NCBI RefSeq assembly: GCF_009495745.1
Contig: NZ_WIDQ01000001.1
Span: forward strand, 797,016 to 861,015
Length of the DNA stretch: 64,000 bases
Direction of reading: 5' to 3'
Source: Niveispirillum sp. SYP-B3756
Lineage (GTDB): Bacteria; Pseudomonadota; Alphaproteobacteria; Azospirillales; Azospirillaceae
This document shows positions 35,180 through 43,118 of this stretch, piece after piece. The notes below the pieces were generated by a model. That model saw only the letters and a list, made by a program, of their open reading frames with translations, was not told the origin of the DNA and searched no databases. Both the position numbers and the translations under genes were made by a program. Numbering within the stretch: position 1 is the stretch's first letter; each line of letters opens with the position of its first letter.

Positions 35180-36052
35180 ATGATCGAGAAAATTGGCGTT
35201 ATCGGTGCGGGTCAGATGGGCAGCGGCATTGCGCAGGTCTGCGCCGTCGCAGGCCTGACGGTAAAGATATCCGATATCTCCGCCGATCAGTTGGCCAAGG
35301 CCGTGGCAGGCATCGGCAAGAATCTGGACCGGCAGGTGACCAAGGGTAAGCTGTCAGCAGAGGATAAGGATGCTGCCCTGGCCCGGATCGAAACCGGCAC
35401 CAGCCACGCCATCTTCGCCGATAGCGATCTGGTGATCGAAGCGGCGACGGAGAGCGAGGATGTGAAGCGCCAGATCCTGAAGATGCTGGTGCCGAACCTG
35501 AAGCCCTCGGCCATCATCGCCACCAACACGTCCTCCATCTCCATCACCCGGCTGGCGGCTTCCACCGACCGGCCCGGCAAGTTCATGGGGATGCATTTCA
35601 TGAACCCGGTGCCGGTGATGCAGCTGGTGGAGCTGATCCGCGGCATTGCCACCGATGATGATACGTTCCAGGCCATCAAGGCGCTGACGCTGAAGTTGGG
35701 CAAGACGGCGGCCATTGCCGAGGATTTCCCCGCCTTCATCGTCAACCGCATCCTGCTGCCGATGATCAACGAAGCCGTCTATACGCTCTATGAGGGTGTG
35801 GGATCGGTGGAGGCCATCGACACGGCCTTGAAGCTGGGCGCCAACCACCCGATGGGGCCGCTGGAACTGGCGGATTTCATCGGTCTGGATACCTGCCTGT
35901 CCATCATGCAGGTGCTGTACGAGGGCCTGGCGGACAGCAAGTATCGCCCCTGCCCGCTGCTGGTGAAATATGTTGAGGCTGGCTGGCTGGGCCGCAAGGT
36001 CGGGCGCGGCTTCTACGATTATTCCGGCCCCACCCCGCGCCCGACGCGGTAA
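35180..36052 (+). CDS. hbd: 3-hydroxybutyryl-CoA dehydrogenase
   Basis: This 290-residue NAD(P)-dependent enzyme oxidises 3-hydroxyacyl-CoA (or reduces acetoacetyl-CoA). The N-terminal Rossmann motif is IGVIGAGQMGSGIAQVCA. The catalytic His is in MGMHFMNPVPVMQLVELI, followed by the Glu in the ELI region and NRILLPMINEAVYTLYEGV. The C-terminal half ends in KYVEAGWLGRKVGRGFYDY. It links with etfBA in fatty-acid or polyhydroxybutyrate turnover. The start is the ATG preceded by GGGGGA rather than the GTG one codon earlier. Confidence 0.95.
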   Translation: MIEKIGVIGAGQMGSGIAQVCAVAGLTVKISDISADQLAKAVAGIGKNLDRQVTKGKLSAEDKDAALARIETGTSHAIFADSDLVIEAATESEDVKRQILKMLVPNLKPSAIIATNTSSISITRLAASTDRPGKFMGMHFMNPVPVMQLVELIRGIATDDDTFQAIKALTLKLGKTAAIAEDFPAFIVNRILLPMINEAVYTLYEGVGSVEAIDTALKLGANHPMGPLELADFIGLDTCLSIMQVLYEGLADSKYRPCPLLVKYVEAGWLGRKVGRGFYDYSGPTPRPTR

Positions 36053-36084
36053 CGGTTCGGATCTCTCGGCGCCGCCCCTGCTGT

Positions 36085-36285
36085 AAGAGTCTGTCTGAAA
36101 ATTTTTCCTTCTTTCTCAACATGTTAATGTTTTAATCCCGTCACCCCGGCGAAGGCCGGGGTCCAGTTTCGTAGAGCAAAGCGCCTATTATTCTGGACCC
36201 CGGCCTTCGCCGGGGTGACGGTAGCGTTTGAAGATAAGACGTGTAAGACGTTGAGATAACGTGAAACTTTCCGGACGGACTCTAA
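36085..36285. mobile_element. MITE-like element enclosing a family B repeat
   Basis: The ends are imperfect inverted repeats: AAGAGTCTGTCTGAAAATTTT on the left and, read backwards, TAGAGTCCGTCCGGAAAGTTT on the right. Inside is a complete family B repeat (36138-36221). The same end sequence bounds the element at 51042, which carries a family A-type core. No coding capacity is present, so a transposase would have to act in trans. Confidence 0.6.
36138..36221. repeat. REP-like inverted repeat, family B, copy 3
   Basis: Nearly identical to copy 2 at 33930, including the central TTTCGTAGAGCAAAGCGCCTA spacer in the same orientation. It is nested in the MITE-like element downstream of hbd. Confidence 0.87.
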
Positions 36286-36342
36286 GGGGCGGCGCACCCT
36301 TCTTGAGAGGCCAGTGCATTTCAGACCTCTCACAGGCGCCAT

Positions 36343-36357
36343 TAATAATGATTATTA
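36343..36357. promoter_or_regulatory. candidate Fur box of the siderophore receptor
   Basis: TAATAATGATTATTA is a perfect 15-bp palindrome in an AT-rich patch, close to the GATAATGATAATCATTATC Fur consensus. It lies 52 bases before the TonB receptor start, where a repressor would block transcription when iron is plentiful. Confidence 0.6.
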
Positions 36358-36408
36358 GTTAAATTATCAATGCTCGCCATGGCATGTTGAACGCTGTGGG
36401 GGCTGGAC

Positions 36409-38544
36409 ATGAAGTGGAAGATCGCGTTGGTACTGGGCGGTGCCTTTGCCGCCTATGGCAATGTTGCGGGGGCGCAGCAGGCCCGCGACGGCGACAAGGT
36501 GGAAGAGATTGTCGTCATCGGCACCTACACAATGCCAGACAAGATCGACACGGCCACCGGCCTGGGGCTGACCATGCGGGAGACGCCGCAATCGGTCAGC
36601 ATCATCACCGCACAGCGCATCCTTGACCAGAATCTGGTCAGCATCGCCGATGTGATCGACCGTGCCGCCGGCGTCTCGGCGCTGGAAACCGATGATGTCC
36701 GCAATGAATTCTATGCCCGTGGGTTTGAGATCCGGAACTATCAGGTTGATGGGGTGCCGCTGGCCTGGACGCTGGGCGGCGGCGCCGGGGAGACCATCGC
36801 CGATGTCTCCCTCTATGAGCGGGTGGAGATTGTGCGCGGCGCCACCGGCCTGCTGACCGGGGCCGGGGAGCCCTCGGCCTCCGTCAATCTGGTGCGCAAA
36901 CATGCCGACAGCAAGGATTGGACGGGCTATGCCGCCGCCGGCTATGGCAGCTGGAACAGCTGGAACCTGTCGGGCGATATTGGCGGTGCCGTCAGCGAAA
37001 ATGGCCGCGTGCGGGTGCGCGGCGTTGTCCGGTACGAGGAAGGGGAGAGCAATGTCGATCTCTATGAGAATCGCAAGCTGGCCCTTTATGGCACGGCCGA
37101 TGTGGATGTGACGGAAGCAACATTGCTGCGCGTGGGGTTCAGCCGCCAGAAAGGGGAGCCAAACGCTCCCTCCTGGGGCGCTTTGCCTACCTTCTATGCC
37201 GATGGCACGCTGACCGACTGGCCACGCTCCAAAAGCGCCTCGGCAAGCTGGAGCTATTGGGACACGACGAACGAGAATCTGTTCGTCTCCCTGAAACATG
37301 AATTCAGTGACCGCTGGAGCCTGGTCGCCAATTACAACCGGATGCGCAATGCGGAGAAGAGCAAGCTGCTCTATCTCTCCGGCCTGGTCGACAAGGCGAC
37401 GGGCGATATCCAGTTCAGCTATCCCTACAAGGATGACGGGCAGAGCATCCAGAACAGCTATGACGCCCAGCTCAAGGGGCAGGTGCCGCTGTTTGGCCGC
37501 GACCATGAACTGGTGCTGGGCGCGCTGCACAGCCAGCAGAAGCGCCATACCTATAGTTTCGCGGCTCTGAGCTATCCGCCGGGCAAGGATTTTGAACATT
37601 GGAACGGAGCGGCCTATCCCGATCCGGGTTTCAGCAATACCGCCAACCTGGATGTAAAGGAACAGACGGAGCAGACCGGCTATTACGGGGCGCTGCGCCT
37701 GAATATCAGCGATGATCTGAAGCTGATCGGCGGCGGCCGGCTGTCCACCTGGAAGAAGAAGGGCGTCAGCTATCAGGTGCAAGGCGACTACGGCGATAAG
37801 AATGTCTTCATCCCCTATGCCGGCGCCCTCTATGATCTGACGCCGCAGCACCGGGTCTATGCCAGCTTCACGGAGATTTTCCGGCCGCAGCCGGAACGGG
37901 ACCGCACCCTGGCCCAGTTGGACCCGTTGCAGGGCCAATCCTATGAGATCGGCATGAAAAGCGCCTTCCTGGATGAGGCGCTGCAGACCTCCGTGGCCTT
38001 GTTCCGCATCGAGCAGGATAATCTGGCCGAGCCCGACATCATGCTGGTGCCGCCGGGCGGCGGCCTGCCGCAGCAGACCTACAAGGCCGCCAAAGGCACC
38101 GTCGGCCGCGGGTTTGAACTGGAGGCTTCCGGCCAGCCGCTGGAGGGCTGGAATATCAGCGTCGGCTACAGCCAGTTCATCGCCGAAAATGCCCAAGGGG
38201 TGGCGGTGATCACCAATCAGCCGCGCAAACTGTTCAAGCTGTTCACCACCTACCGGCTGTCGGGCGGGCTGGAGGCGCTGACGCTGGGTGGCGGCATCAA
38301 TTATCGCAGCAGGGTCTATTCCGATGGCACCAACCCGGTGACCGGTCTGGCGCACCGGTTCCAGCAGGATGGCTATGTGCTGGTCGATCTGATGGCCCGC
38401 TATGCCCTGACCGAGGATGTGCAGCTCCAGCTCAATGTGGAGAACCTGTTCGACAAGACCTATTACAGCCAGACCGGTTTTTATTCGCAGTACCGTTACG
38501 GCAAGCCACGTAACTATACGGTCAGCGCCACTTATCGGTTCTGA
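36409..38544 (+). CDS. TonB-dependent siderophore receptor
   Basis: This 711-residue outer-membrane receptor has a signal peptide (MKWKIALVLGGAFAAYGNVAGA) and a TonB box-like EEIVVIGTY. Its plug domain has the siderophore-receptor motif GLGLTMRETPQSVSIITAQRI and RGATGLLTGAGEPSASVNLVRK. A beta-barrel follows, ending in NLFDKTYYSQTGFYSQYRYGKPRNYTVSATYRF with the terminal Phe. This style matches FpvA/FhuE/FoxA-type ferric siderophore receptors. There is no N-terminal signalling (STN) domain. A Fur box lies upstream, and no siderophore biosynthesis genes are nearby. Confidence 0.95.
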   Translation: MKWKIALVLGGAFAAYGNVAGAQQARDGDKVEEIVVIGTYTMPDKIDTATGLGLTMRETPQSVSIITAQRILDQNLVSIADVIDRAAGVSALETDDVRNEFYARGFEIRNYQVDGVPLAWTLGGGAGETIADVSLYERVEIVRGATGLLTGAGEPSASVNLVRKHADSKDWTGYAAAGYGSWNSWNLSGDIGGAVSENGRVRVRGVVRYEEGESNVDLYENRKLALYGTADVDVTEATLLRVGFSRQKGEPNAPSWGALPTFYADGTLTDWPRSKSASASWSYWDTTNENLFVSLKHEFSDRWSLVANYNRMRNAEKSKLLYLSGLVDKATGDIQFSYPYKDDGQSIQNSYDAQLKGQVPLFGRDHELVLGALHSQQKRHTYSFAALSYPPGKDFEHWNGAAYPDPGFSNTANLDVKEQTEQTGYYGALRLNISDDLKLIGGGRLSTWKKKGVSYQVQGDYGDKNVFIPYAGALYDLTPQHRVYASFTEIFRPQPERDRTLAQLDPLQGQSYEIGMKSAFLDEALQTSVALFRIEQDNLAEPDIMLVPPGGGLPQQTYKAAKGTVGRGFELEASGQPLEGWNISVGYSQFIAENAQGVAVITNQPRKLFKLFTTYRLSGGLEALTLGGGINYRSRVYSDGTNPVTGLAHRFQQDGYVLVDLMARYALTEDVQLQLNVENLFDKTYYSQTGFYSQYRYGKPRNYTVSATYRF

Positions 38545-38548
38545 TACC

Positions 38549-38635
38549 AATCTCCCTCAGGCGCCGGGCGGCGGCATCCGCCGCCTTGGCTCACGCGGGC
38601 ACGCGCCCGCGGGCCAGCAGTCGCGGGCCTCCACG
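38549..38635. repeat. intergenic repeat, family C, copy 2 (uninterrupted)
   Basis: It begins CAATCTCCCTCAGGCGCCGGG, followed by the GGCGGcatCCGCC hairpin and CTTGGCTCACGCG. This copy is the best guide to the pre-insertion state of copy 3 at 47564. Read on the minus strand it contains GGCGC-CT-GAGGGAG at 38552-38565, an intact candidate target for the IS110 element. Confidence 0.75.
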
Positions 38636-38656
38636 GGTCATGGACATGACCCGTGG
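38631..38656. terminator. perfect palindrome at convergent junction
   Basis: CCACGGGTCATG and its exact complement, separated by two bases, followed by TTTG. It lies between the TonB receptor and the opposed phage-remnant genes. Confidence 0.6.
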
Positions 38657-38670
38657 TTTGGGGGTTGGCA

Positions 38671-39345
38671 TCACCCCGCATAGAGCCGGCGGAACCCTTC
38701 CGTCACCTGGGCGATGAAGGCGGGGTCGCGTTCGCGCCAGTAACGCGGATCGGCGACCATGCGGTTCAGGGTGGTGCTGTCGATGCCGGCGCTGCCGCTG
38801 CCATCGCGCAGCAATTTGGGTTCCGCCCCGCCATCGCGCATCATCCGGTGCAGGGCCTTTACCCCGTCCGCCGTGGCGGCCAGGGCCTGCAGCAGGGCGG
38901 GTGGCAGGTTGCGTTCGGCCCAGGCGCGGATCTGGCCTGCCTGTTCCTGCCATTGCTCGGCCCCGCCAAAATGGCCCAGCAGCTGCTGCATCTCCCGTTC
39001 GGCCTGGAATTCCCCGACCATGTCGCCCAGCAGCGGCAGCATCCGTTCCGCCGCCAGATCATAGAGCAGCTGGGCCTGCTGCTTGCTGAAACCGGCGCCA
39101 TGCAGGCGTTGGTTGATGGCGGGATCGGGCTGGAACAGGCCATGGGCGCAGTCGATGCAATAATCCTCCGGCGTGTCCGGCCGATCGGGCGCGGGGCCGA
39201 CCCCGGCGGACAGGCGCTTTTCCAGCGCCAGATAGGATTTCAGCAAGGCATCCACGCGGATGGTACCCGTCGCCTCATCCCAGAATTTGGCCGGCACCTG
39301 TTCCGGGCGCGGCGGGAGGACGGGGGTCTCGATGGTGTTTTCCAT
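38671..39345 (-). CDS. phage capsid assembly (scaffolding)-like protein
   Basis: This 224-residue acidic, mainly helical protein has VPAKFWDEATGTIRVDALLKSYLALEKRLS near the N-terminus, the pattern seen in podovirus capsid-assembly proteins (T7 gp9 type). A His/Cys pair (YCIDCAHG) and long helices (FSKQQAQLLYDLAAERMLPLLGDMVGEFQAEREMQQLLGHFGG) follow. It is the last gene of a minus-strand set with a portal gene two positions upstream, the order expected of a T7-like head module. The major capsid gene that should come next is absent; the TonB receptor lies there instead. Confidence 0.7.
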   Translation of the reverse strand: MENTIETPVLPPRPEQVPAKFWDEATGTIRVDALLKSYLALEKRLSAGVGPAPDRPDTPEDYCIDCAHGLFQPDPAINQRLHGAGFSKQQAQLLYDLAAERMLPLLGDMVGEFQAEREMQQLLGHFGGAEQWQEQAGQIRAWAERNLPPALLQALAATADGVKALHRMMRDGGAEPKLLRDGSGSAGIDSTTLNRMVADPRYWRERDPAFIAQVTEGFRRLYAG

Positions 39346-39362
39346 GGGATAATCTCTCTGGT

Positions 39363-39626
39363 TCAGGGGGAAAGGGGATTGCGGGCACCGCGCCGGGCCA
39401 GCGCTTCCAGCGACAGCACCAGGGCGCGCTGGCCCTCCAGATGGCGCAGGCGGGCCTCACTGGCCTCTGGCCCCAGGGCCACGGCTTGGGTCAGGCGGCG
39501 CAGATGGGTCAGCAGCAACTGGCCATCCGGGCTGGCGAACAGCCGGGCACAGGCTTTTTCCAGGCTGGCCATGGGGGTGGGGGCCGGGTTCTCCCCCGGC
39601 CAGGGCCAATCATGCTCAGGCATCAT
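39363..39626 (-). CDS. small hypothetical protein between portal and scaffold
   Basis: This 87-residue, helical protein (MMPEHDWPWPGENPAP, then LEKACARLFASPDGQLLLTHLRRLTQAVALG) begins 11 bases inside the end of the portal gene and ends 17 bases before the scaffold gene. Tight packing suggests translational coupling and a role in the same phage-derived module. In related podoviral modules a small protein often lies at this position, but I cannot name it. Confidence 0.6.
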   Translation of the reverse strand: MMPEHDWPWPGENPAPTPMASLEKACARLFASPDGQLLLTHLRRLTQAVALGPEASEARLRHLEGQRALVLSLEALARRGARNPLSP

Positions 39627-41130
39627 GCATCTCCGGGTTTGGTGCCGGTTCGGGCGGTGAGTTTGTGCGCAACAGGCCCGGCGGCACCCCGGCGGCATCG
39701 GCCAGAAAGCGGGCACAGGCGGCCAGATCGGCGGTGGCCAGGGCATCGGCCCCCAAGGCGTTGATGCTTTCCAGCCAGCGCAGGGTGACCTCTGCGTCGC
39801 GCTGGGCCTGGGCGCGGGCCAGGGGAGAGAGGATGCGGATAGAGACAGTGCGCCCATCCACGGCAATATCGGGCACCAGCCCGCGCCGCCGCAGAATGGC
39901 CAGACAGCGCCGCACCAGCGGTACCAGCAGTTCCGATTGCAGCCGGCCGAAGGTGGCCCCCAGCAGACGGGTCATCTCCGCACTGCGCTCCAGCACCTCC
40001 GTCGCCGTCATACGGGGAGAGTTGAGCGGGGCCAGCCGGTCGGCCAACAGGGCATGGCGGATGCGGGCGCGCAGATCATCCAGCACCAACTGGCTGATGT
40101 CGAACCGGCCGGGGCTGGCCAGCGGCGTCAACCCGGCCGACCCCACCGCCTTGGGAATGATGGCACCGGGCACCAGCCGCACGGCCGCCGGATTCAACAC
40201 CCCGTCATCATCCGCCTGCCAGATGCCGGTGACGGCGATGCTGGCATTTTTCAGCACCAGCTCCACCACCTTGTTGGCGGTCTTGATATCGGGCAGGGCC
40301 TTCATCACCGGGCCGCGGCCATAGGTTTCGCCGGGTGCCTTCAGCCAACGGAAGGCGATGAAGGGCATGTCGGTGAAATGGCCGTCGGACAGCAGCAGCG
40401 GCCCGTCATCGCCCTCCATCACCACCCGCCAGCGCCAGCCGCCGGCGGCATCCGGCTCCACCAGTTCCACGCAGGTGAAACGGCGTTGCGGGTTTTCCAA
40501 GCCGGCTTGCCGCAGCCATGCGGGCAGGGCATCGGGGCCGAAGCGGCTGATCAGCCCGTCCAGCGTCAGCGGTACCTGGCGGAACAGCCGGTCCAGCCGC
40601 CCCTCCTCCCCCTCCTCCAACGCCAGATCGCACAGCGGCACGGCGGTGAAGCGCAGCGCAGCGGGGGTACCCGGCGGGGCTTCTTCCACCAACAGGCAGC
40701 CGGTGCCGCCGGTCACCACATCCAGAAAGGCCTGATGTGCCTCCACCGCAAAGTTGGAGCGGTCGATCTGGCCCTGCAGGCCGGCGGTCATCTGGTCCAG
40801 CAGCGGGGCGATGCGGTCGCGCAGGCCGGCATCCAGCGCCGGGCCGGGTTCCAGACCGGCCCAACGGGACCAGGGCGGCGTCAATTGACCCAGCAGGGCG
40901 GCGGCCAACTGGTCCACCGCATCGGCGGCGGTGCCATCAAACAGCCGTTCCCCCCGGCGTTGGCCGGGGCTGGCCCCCTGGCTGAAGGCGGCGCTGTGCG
41001 GCAGGGCATGGTCATAGCAATCCCGCCACAGGCTTTCCCAGCCCGCACGGCGTTCCAACGCGCGGGCATGGCGGTCCAGCAGGATCCGCGCCACCAGGGC
41101 CGGACCCGCTTCCTTTTCATCCAGGTGCAT
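39616..41130 (-). CDS. phage head-tail connector (portal) protein, T7-like
   Basis: This 504-residue protein has the podovirus connector layout: RAGWESLWRDCYDHALPHSAAFSQ at the N-terminus, LFDGTAADAVDQLAAALLGQLTPPWSRWAGLEPG, and a core with VVMEGDDGPLLLSDGHFTDMPFIAFRWLKAPGETYGRGPVMKALPDIKTANKVVELVLKNA. Its C-terminal part has RMTATEVLERSAEMTRLLGATFGRLQSELLVPLVRRCLAILRRRGL. These match the Head-tail_con family (T7 gp8). The protein forms the ring through which DNA enters the capsid. The frame is intact. No terminase or tail genes are next to it. Confidence 0.87.
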   Translation of the reverse strand: MHLDEKEAGPALVARILLDRHARALERRAGWESLWRDCYDHALPHSAAFSQGASPGQRRGERLFDGTAADAVDQLAAALLGQLTPPWSRWAGLEPGPALDAGLRDRIAPLLDQMTAGLQGQIDRSNFAVEAHQAFLDVVTGGTGCLLVEEAPPGTPAALRFTAVPLCDLALEEGEEGRLDRLFRQVPLTLDGLISRFGPDALPAWLRQAGLENPQRRFTCVELVEPDAAGGWRWRVVMEGDDGPLLLSDGHFTDMPFIAFRWLKAPGETYGRGPVMKALPDIKTANKVVELVLKNASIAVTGIWQADDDGVLNPAAVRLVPGAIIPKAVGSAGLTPLASPGRFDISQLVLDDLRARIRHALLADRLAPLNSPRMTATEVLERSAEMTRLLGATFGRLQSELLVPLVRRCLAILRRRGLVPDIAVDGRTVSIRILSPLARAQAQRDAEVTLRWLESINALGADALATADLAACARFLADAAGVPPGLLRTNSPPEPAPNPEMHDA

Positions 41131-41133
41131 GGG

Positions 41134-41841
41134 TCATTCCCCCAGCAGGTTCTTGCGGGCGGGGCCCAGGCCGCTGGGCAGCAGAAGGCCACGCCAGCCG
41201 GTGACAATGGTGCCCGCCCGCCCGGCGCTGCGTCGCAGCAGGCTGGTTTCTGCCGCCGTCGGCCCCGCTTCCGCCCCTGTGGGGCCTGGATTGGCGGGGG
41301 TCGGGGCGGCGGGCTGCAGCGGGGCGGGGCTGGTGGGCAGGGTGACGGGGGCAGGCGTGGCGGCAGATTTGCCGGAAGAGACGATTCGGGCCATTTCCAT
41401 GCTCCGGGACAGGGGGCGGGGCGGCAGCCAGCCGCCCAGATGGCGGTAAAGCTGATAGGGGGTCAGCACCCAGGGTGCGCGCAGGCCCAGCAGGCGTTTC
41501 ACCACCTCCACACAGGTGAAGGGGGCAAGCGGCGGGAACCAGGGGATGGCGTGCCGTTGCGGCAGGGGTACTGGGAAAAAATTCAGGGTGATCAGCCCCT
41601 GGCGGCGGAACCAGTCGGCCAGCTCCGCCGCGGGGCAGGGCGGGTGCCGGGCCAGTTCCATCCGGTCGATCAGCGGGTCGGCGCTGATCCAGCCACCCGG
41701 TTCCGGCCCCGCAGCCGGGATGGGCAGCAGGGCGAAGACATGCCGGAATCCCGGCCGCAACAGGCGCAGCAAGGGCAGTTCGCTGTCGCCGCAGAACACT
41801 ACCAGGGCGGGTATCGCGGGTGGGAACGGTGGGGCGGTCAT
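41134..41841 (-). CDS. hypothetical protein upstream of portal, possible permuted papain-like fold
   Basis: This 235-residue protein starts MTAPPFPPAIPALVVFCGDSEL. A His occurs in PGFRHVFALLPI, and a conserved-looking Cys in FTCVEVVKRLLGLRAPWVLTPYQLYRHLG. A His before a Cys-V-E, followed by L-G...TP-x-x-L, resembles circularly permuted NlpC/P60 (YiiX/LRAT-like) peptidases, but this is inference. The last 70 residues are Pro/Ala-rich, ending in TGWRGLLLPSGLGPARKNLLGE. It stops 3 bases before the portal start, so it is coupled to it. Confidence 0.6.
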   Translation of the reverse strand: MTAPPFPPAIPALVVFCGDSELPLLRLLRPGFRHVFALLPIPAAGPEPGGWISADPLIDRMELARHPPCPAAELADWFRRQGLITLNFFPVPLPQRHAIPWFPPLAPFTCVEVVKRLLGLRAPWVLTPYQLYRHLGGWLPPRPLSRSMEMARIVSSGKSAATPAPVTLPTSPAPLQPAAPTPANPGPTGAEAGPTAAETSLLRRSAGRAGTIVTGWRGLLLPSGLGPARKNLLGE

Positions 41842-42218
41842 AAGATGATGCCTTTGTCGCGCAGGATCGGTTCCATCCGACCCAGCGCCTCTTGCCACAA
41901 CAGCCAGTCGGCGGTCTCTTGTGCCCGGTCACGTTCTGGGGCCAGCATTTGCCGGCCGTAGCGGGCCAGCACCTGTACATGCTCATGCCGCAGCCGACCC
42001 TGCCGGTAGAGCCGTTCCACCACCTTCAGGATGTCCCCCGGTTCACAGGGGCGGGGCAGCAGCGCCTGGCCGGCGCGCACCCGTGCGCCCTCCAGCAGGG
42101 CCTTATGGGCCTGCATGGTCCAAAACCAGACCTCTGTCACGTCGGTGAAGGGGATGATATGCGGTAGAGCATCGTTCAGCCGACGATGCCGAGCGGCGGG
42201 GGAGGAGGCAAGGGTCAT
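41838..42218 (-). CDS. hypothetical protein at head of phage-derived module
   Basis: This 126-residue helical protein, VTEVWFWTMQAHKALLEGARVR...RPCEPGDILKVVERLYRQGRLRHEHVQVLARYGRQMLAPE, ends by overlapping the start of the next gene by 4 bases. The R-P-C-E-P-x-D and H-V-x-V-L-x-x-Y-G motifs look well conserved and may suggest a packaging or replication helper. I have no family name. It is the first gene of the minus-strand set and is divergent from the S24 repressor gene across a 116-base gap. Confidence 0.6.
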   Translation of the reverse strand: MTLASSPAARHRRLNDALPHIIPFTDVTEVWFWTMQAHKALLEGARVRAGQALLPRPCEPGDILKVVERLYRQGRLRHEHVQVLARYGRQMLAPERDRAQETADWLLWQEALGRMEPILRDKGIIL

Positions 42219-42334
42219 ATCGTCACCTGATTTAAGGAATTTTATCCTCTAATCTCATTGGATGATCTTGTCGTCAAGAAAAATATGAAGATCATCCTAG
42301 GGACGACGGCGGCGGATTATGGGATATTTCTCCC

Positions 42335-42982
42335 ATGCTCAAGCATTCAGACATATGGCAGGCCATTGACCAGTTGGCACAACGGCACGGCCTTTCGGCG
42401 TCCGGGCTGGCTAAGCGTGGCGGTCTGGACCCGACAACCTTCAACAAGTCCAAGCGCACGACGCCGGATGGCAAGCTGCGCTGGCCGTCGACGGAAAGCA
42501 TCGCCAAGGTTCTGGAAGCCACAGGCAGCAGCTTCACCGATTTTGTCGGGATGGCCGACAATGCCGGCGCGTCTGGCACGCTGCCGGCGCCGGTGCTGCG
42601 GCGCATCCCGGTGATCGGTTATGCCCAGGCAGGCAACCAGGGTTATTTCGATGATGCCGGCTATCCGGTCGGCAATGGTTGGGACGAGCTGGAATTCCCC
42701 CATGTCGCCGATGAACGGGCCTATGCGCTGGAAATTTCCGGCGACAGCATGGAGCCGGTCTATCGGGACGGCGATATCATCATCATCTCCCCGGCTGAAA
42801 CGCTGCGGCGCGGCGACCGAGTGGTGGTGCGCACGCGGGAGGGGGAGGTGATGGCGAAGCAGTTGCTGCGCCAGACCGCCAACCGCATCGATCTGGTATC
42901 CCTGAACAAGGCGCATCCTGACCGCAGCCTGGCCATGGGTGAGGTTGCCTGGATCGCCCGTATCATCTGGGCTAGTCAATAA
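42335..42982 (+). CDS. S24-family helix-turn-helix repressor (LexA/CI-like)
   Basis: This 215-residue protein has an N-terminal HTH (HSDIWQAIDQLAQRHGLSASGLAKRGGLDPTTFNKSKR) and a C-terminal peptidase S24 domain. The latter has the catalytic Ser in ISGDSMEPVYRDGDIIII and the Lys in GEVMAKQL. The usual Ala-Gly cleavage site is probably within YAQAGNQG. Such proteins cleave themselves when RecA filaments form, and control prophages or damage responses. It is divergent from the phage-derived module, whose expression it probably represses. Confidence 0.88.
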   Translation: MLKHSDIWQAIDQLAQRHGLSASGLAKRGGLDPTTFNKSKRTTPDGKLRWPSTESIAKVLEATGSSFTDFVGMADNAGASGTLPAPVLRRIPVIGYAQAGNQGYFDDAGYPVGNGWDELEFPHVADERAYALEISGDSMEPVYRDGDIIIISPAETLRRGDRVVVRTREGEVMAKQLLRQTANRIDLVSLNKAHPDRSLAMGEVAWIARIIWASQ

Positions 42983-43078
42983 TGTTCGGCTGAATGCACA
43001 CAGAGGTAGGTATTCTGCAATCAGATCGGAAAGTCCTAGGATAAAAATCCTTTACAATCGGTCTCGTCCCCGGTAAGC

Positions 43079-43106
43079 CTGTTCATGTCGGTACTGACAT
43101 GAACAG
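43079..43106. promoter_or_regulatory. palindrome between S24 repressor and small gene
   Basis: CTGTTCATGTC and its exact complement with a 6-base spacer end one base before an ATG. The stem could terminate the repressor transcript. Equally, the 11+6+11 symmetry suits an operator for a dimeric repressor such as the S24 protein upstream. The sequence does not decide between these. Confidence 0.5.
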
Positions 43107-43118
43107 ATGGGGGATGCC

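Noticed and set aside
36367..38550. Open frame of 727 codons antisense to the TonB receptor
   Set aside because: Same reason: complementary-strand shadow with no domain pattern, while the receptor frame has signal peptide, plug and terminal Phe.
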